Shown here: in pieces, positions 44,488 through 46,655 of the stretch
Layout of the letters: the number at the start of each line of letters is the position of its first letter
Numbering within the stretch: the stretch's first letter is position 1
Origin: Spyradenecus sp045634445
GTDB lineage: Bacteria > Verrucomicrobiota > Kiritimatiellia > RFP12 > DVOR01
Length of the DNA: 46,655 nt
Reading direction: 5' to 3'
Assembly: GCA_045634445.1 (NCBI GenBank)
Contig: JAZRAG010000117.1
Location: forward strand, 1 to 46,655
The notes under the pieces: model-generated
Seen by the model: the letters and a program-made list of their open reading frames with translations, nothing else
Told to the model about the DNA's origin: nothing
The model's database searches: none
Program-made: the position numbers and the translations under genes

Positions 44488-44517
44488 TTGCAACCGCACA
44501 CGAAAGAATTGTAAACT
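44488..44517 (+). promoter_or_regulatory. Predicted nagA promoter
   Basis: TTGCAA (44488-44493), an 18-bp spacer and TAAACT (44512-44517) precede nagA. The leader is about 31 nt. This is the same -35 and spacing as the rpsT promoter and the same -10 as the fusA promoter. Confidence 0.65.
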
Positions 44518-44554
44518 ATTACCAATACAACCATTTGAAAGAGAGGATACTCAC

Positions 44555-45718
44555 ATGGCAAAAGGTTTGATTAAGAACGCATACATCGTCAGCCCCGGTT
44601 ACGAATTTGACGGTGGCGCTATCATCATTGAAGGCGATAAGATCGCTAAGGTGCTTCAGCCCGGCACTCCCCTCCCGACCGATGCTGACTGGGTCTATGA
44701 CGCAGAAGGTCGCATGGTCATGCCTGGCTTCATCGATGTGCATACGCACGGCGCAGTCGGCGTGGACGTCTGCGATGCTGACGATCCTACCGCAATCGAA
44801 AAGATCTCTGAAGCAAAGTTGAAGGAAGGTTGCACCTCTTGGTGTCCGACCACCCTTACGCTCCCTGAAGAAGTGCTCGCAAAGGCCCTCGAAAACGTGG
44901 AAGCTTATCGTAAGGACGAAAAGTTCTCCAAGATTCTCGGCGTGCACCTCGAAGGTCCGTTCATCAACCCCGCTTGCTGCGGCGCTCAGAACCCCGCTTA
45001 CCTCCGTAAGCCTGACATCGAAGAAGTGAAGCGTCTCAACGCAATCACCCCCGTCTGCCAGGTCTCTTACGCTCCTGAAGCTGAAGTCGGCAATGGCGCT
45101 CAGTTCGCACGCGAATGCTTGGAAATGGGCATCGTTCCTTCCGCAGGTCACACCAAGTGCTCCTACAAGGAATTCAAGTCCGTTTACGCAGCTGGCTGCC
45201 GTCACCTCACCCACTTCTGCAATCAGCAGACCCCGCTCCACCACCGTGACATCGGCCTCGTCGGCGCAGGCTTGCTCCTCGATGATCTTCGCGCAGAATT
45301 GATCTGCGACAAGATTCACCTTTGCCCTGACATGATTGAACTCGCATTCCAGACCAAGGATATCGAAAGCATCCTCCTCATCACCGACTCCATGCGCGCA
45401 TCTCACATGCCTGACGGCCCCTCCAGCCTCGGCGGCCTCGATGTGATTGTGGAAAATGGCGCTGCTCGTCTCGCCTCCAACGGCGCACTCGCTGGCTCCA
45501 TCCTCCGCATGAACGTGGCCCTCAAGAATGTTTGGGAAGTCACCGGCATGCCGCTCAACGTGCTCGTCAAGACCACCTCTTACAACCAGGCTCTTGAACA
45601 CGGTTTGGAAGACAAGCTCGGCTGCATCGAACCCGGCTACATCGCTGACATCACCGTCCTCGATGACGAAACCTTCGATGTTTGCGCCGTCTTCGTCAAT
45701 GGCGAAAAGCGCATCTAA
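44555..45718 (+). CDS. nagA: N-acetylglucosamine-6-phosphate deacetylase
   Basis: NagA removes acetate from GlcNAc-6-phosphate, feeding amino sugars from cell-wall recycling or dietary glycans into metabolism. The 387-residue amidohydrolase shows GFIDVHTHGAVG (His63, His65) and the metal-binding glutamate in VHLEGPFINP (Glu133). GHTKCSY (His199), LTHFCNQQTPLHHRD (His220) and the catalytic aspartate in ITDSMRASHMPDG (Asp278) follow, then SNGALAGSILRMN. All expected active-site residues are present. GAGAGGA lies about 8 nt before the start. It has its own promoter and terminator. Codons end often in C, as in glgP, suggesting high expression. nagB is not in the window. Confidence 0.96.
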   Translation: MAKGLIKNAYIVSPGYEFDGGAIIIEGDKIAKVLQPGTPLPTDADWVYDAEGRMVMPGFIDVHTHGAVGVDVCDADDPTAIEKISEAKLKEGCTSWCPTTLTLPEEVLAKALENVEAYRKDEKFSKILGVHLEGPFINPACCGAQNPAYLRKPDIEEVKRLNAITPVCQVSYAPEAEVGNGAQFARECLEMGIVPSAGHTKCSYKEFKSVYAAGCRHLTHFCNQQTPLHHRDIGLVGAGLLLDDLRAELICDKIHLCPDMIELAFQTKDIESILLITDSMRASHMPDGPSSLGGLDVIVENGAARLASNGALAGSILRMNVALKNVWEVTGMPLNVLVKTTSYNQALEHGLEDKLGCIEPGYIADITVLDDETFDVCAVFVNGEKRI

Positions 45719-45749
45719 AGCGTTTGCGTCCCTCGTGGCGTAAAGGAAA

Positions 45750-45786
45750 ATGGGTGATATCCGCGTGGATATCACCCATTCTTTTT
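45750..45786 (+). terminator. Intrinsic terminator of nagA
   Basis: ATGGGTGATATCC (45750-45762) pairs perfectly with GGATATCACCCAT (45767-45779) around the loop GCGT. A T-rich run (45780-45786) follows. It lies 31 nt after the nagA stop. Confidence 0.93.
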
Positions 45787-46112
45787 ATCTTCTAACATGC
45801 GCACAAACCACAGGGAAAAGGACTAACCCAAAATGCGCTCTATCTTTTAATCATCCCAATATCTTATTTATCACCAAAGGAACCACACCTATGAACAAAT
45901 TCAAAACTGTCCCACACAAACACCCCTCAAATTAACACAGACACACACACCATGAGAAACCCACAATGAAAATTACCAAACCCTAAAATCCCATACACAG
46001 TCGCACACACCCCACCTTGCACACCACCCGTACCTCCTTATTATCCCCTTTCCCTACACCTTCACACGCCTAATTGATTCTCACACCGCATTACACAAAC
46101 CCTCACCCCACC
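45787..46112. other. Gene-free, G-depleted C/A-rich stretch
   Basis: No convincing gene is present. From about 45830 to 46120 the + strand is very poor in G (about 3-5 per 60 bases) and rich in C and A, with many CACAC and CCC runs. C-rich, G-poor RNA is the classic composition of Rho-loading sites, so a Rho-dependent end of rightward transcription is possible. A tiny frame of 14 codons starts at 45891 after AAAGGAA (peptide MNKFKTVPHKHPSN). It is too short to judge. Confidence 0.5.
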
Positions 46113-46382
46113 TTATGCAGACGCCCCCAACAAACGTTCAAAACGCATCCGCACACTCGTCAATGCCGTGGGCGCCACCATCGTGGCTTTGATCTTCTTC
46201 AACGCGTTCTTTTCAATCTGACGCACACGTTCACGTGAAATCCCAAACGTCTTCCCCAACGCGGCCAATGTCAATCGCTTTCGCCCACCCCATCCAATGC
46301 GGTGATAAACAATAAATAATTCTCGCTCCGTTAACCCTTCCTTCGCCACATGAAACATCTCAAGAAAATCATCCATATCCAT
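46113..46382 (-). CDS. Sigma-70 region 4-only DNA-binding protein
   Basis: The 89-residue protein is almost entirely a sigma-70 region 4 domain. LTERELFIVYHRIG (about 17-30) and the helix-turn-helix TLAALGKTFGISRERVRQIE (about 38-57) match the part of sigma that contacts the -35 element. A short basic tail follows. Regions 1 to 3 are absent, so it cannot melt promoters alone. It is not a fragment of the rpoD in this window: the two share the motif but differ at many positions, and it has its own start with AAGGAT about 9 nt upstream. Similar short proteins act as transcription factors or sigma partners in some phages and bacteria. Its role here is unknown. No clear terminator follows it. Confidence 0.75.
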   Translation of the reverse strand: MDMDDFLEMFHVAKEGLTERELFIVYHRIGWGGRKRLTLAALGKTFGISRERVRQIEKNALKKIKATMVAPTALTSVRMRFERLLGASA

Positions 46383-46655
46383 CCGTTACACATCCTTTCC
46401 TGCAGGTTCATCAATCACGCTGGAAACGCGTCAACTTTTTTTAACACGCCTCCATATATAGGGGCCCTTTTATAAGAAAATGTGCTTTTTCACCCCTTTT
46501 TCGCCTCTTACAAAAATTGAAAAGTTCGTAAAATTCTCGTTTTTGAAGATTTTTCATCAAAAAGTGAAAGAAAAAGGTCGAAAAATGCGATTTTAAAAAT
46601 TTTTACCTCCCCCCCTCACAAAAACATACCAAAGAACACGCCGTCCCTCCCTTTT
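46383..46655. promoter_or_regulatory. Upstream region with phased A-tracts
   Basis: No gene is seen between the region-4 protein and the window edge. On the minus strand a -35-like TTGACG (about 46431-46436) precedes the gene, without a clear -10 at standard spacing. From 46512 to 46605 the DNA has A- or T-tracts of 4-5 bases. Most are centred about 10 bp apart (near 46521, 46531, 46542, 46552, 46561, 46573, 46583, 46593 and 46603). Such phasing causes intrinsic bending. Confidence 0.5.

Noticed and set aside
1..46655. tRNA, rRNA, insertion sequence, prophage or plasmid features
   Set aside because: I looked in every gap and found no cloverleaf, rRNA segment, transposase, integrase or terminal inverted repeats.

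Overview
This is most likely a chromosomal segment of a Gram-negative bacterium of the PVC type (Verrucomicrobiota, Kiritimatiellota or Lentisphaerota). That placement is an inference. It rests on an LPS gene (lpxB), outer-membrane proteins of the DUF481 and alginate-export type, a sigma-70 with a long lysine-rich N-terminal tail, and a 6756-residue secreted protein full of autotransporter-associated beta-strand repeats. I see no tRNA, rRNA, insertion sequence, prophage or CRISPR array.

Layout. (1) 1-190: start of fusA, leftward. (2) 393-1262: a TonB-like protein, rightward. (3) 1602-5401, leftward: rsmI, a DUF481 outer-membrane protein and pdxJ, then an intrinsic terminator, then tgt. (4) 5507-12475, rightward: bioA, rpoD, a small RRM RNA-binding protein and glgP. 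(5) 13181-13444: rpsT, leftward. (6) 13816-34086: one giant gene, leftward, with a leader of about 320 nt that carries terminator-like hairpins. (7) 35195-44389, rightward and tightly packed: a membrane-anchored polysaccharide deacetylase, a lipoprotein, lpxB, era, sppA, tlyA, an alginate-export-type porin and a PhoB/PhoR-like two-component pair. (8) 44555-45718: nagA. (9) 46113-46382, leftward: an 89-residue protein consisting almost only of a sigma-70 region 4 helix-turn-helix.

How the genes relate. The long rightward cluster concentrates on the envelope (deacetylase, lipoprotein, lipid A, membrane peptidase, porin) together with ribosome biogenesis (era, tlyA), and ends with its own two-component system. 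nagA and glgP point to amino-sugar and storage-glucan use. The giant protein is probably a surface or extracellular adhesin or carbohydrate-interacting protein.

The most unusual signal is not a gene. Four intergenic regions carry arrays of a 15-bp element (A4-N7-T4) with 7-bp spacers, so units start exactly 22 bp apart in 13 of 14 intervals. This places an A4 or T4 tract every 11 bp, the pattern expected of curved DNA or of a protein binding one face of the helix. I do not recognise this family. Other points: three genes have extended -10 promoters 6-8 nt before the start codon (leaderless mRNAs); RpoD has an AT-hook-like motif in its basic tail; the region-4-only protein lies downstream of DNA with A-tracts phased at about 10 bp; and one stretch is nearly free of G on the + strand.
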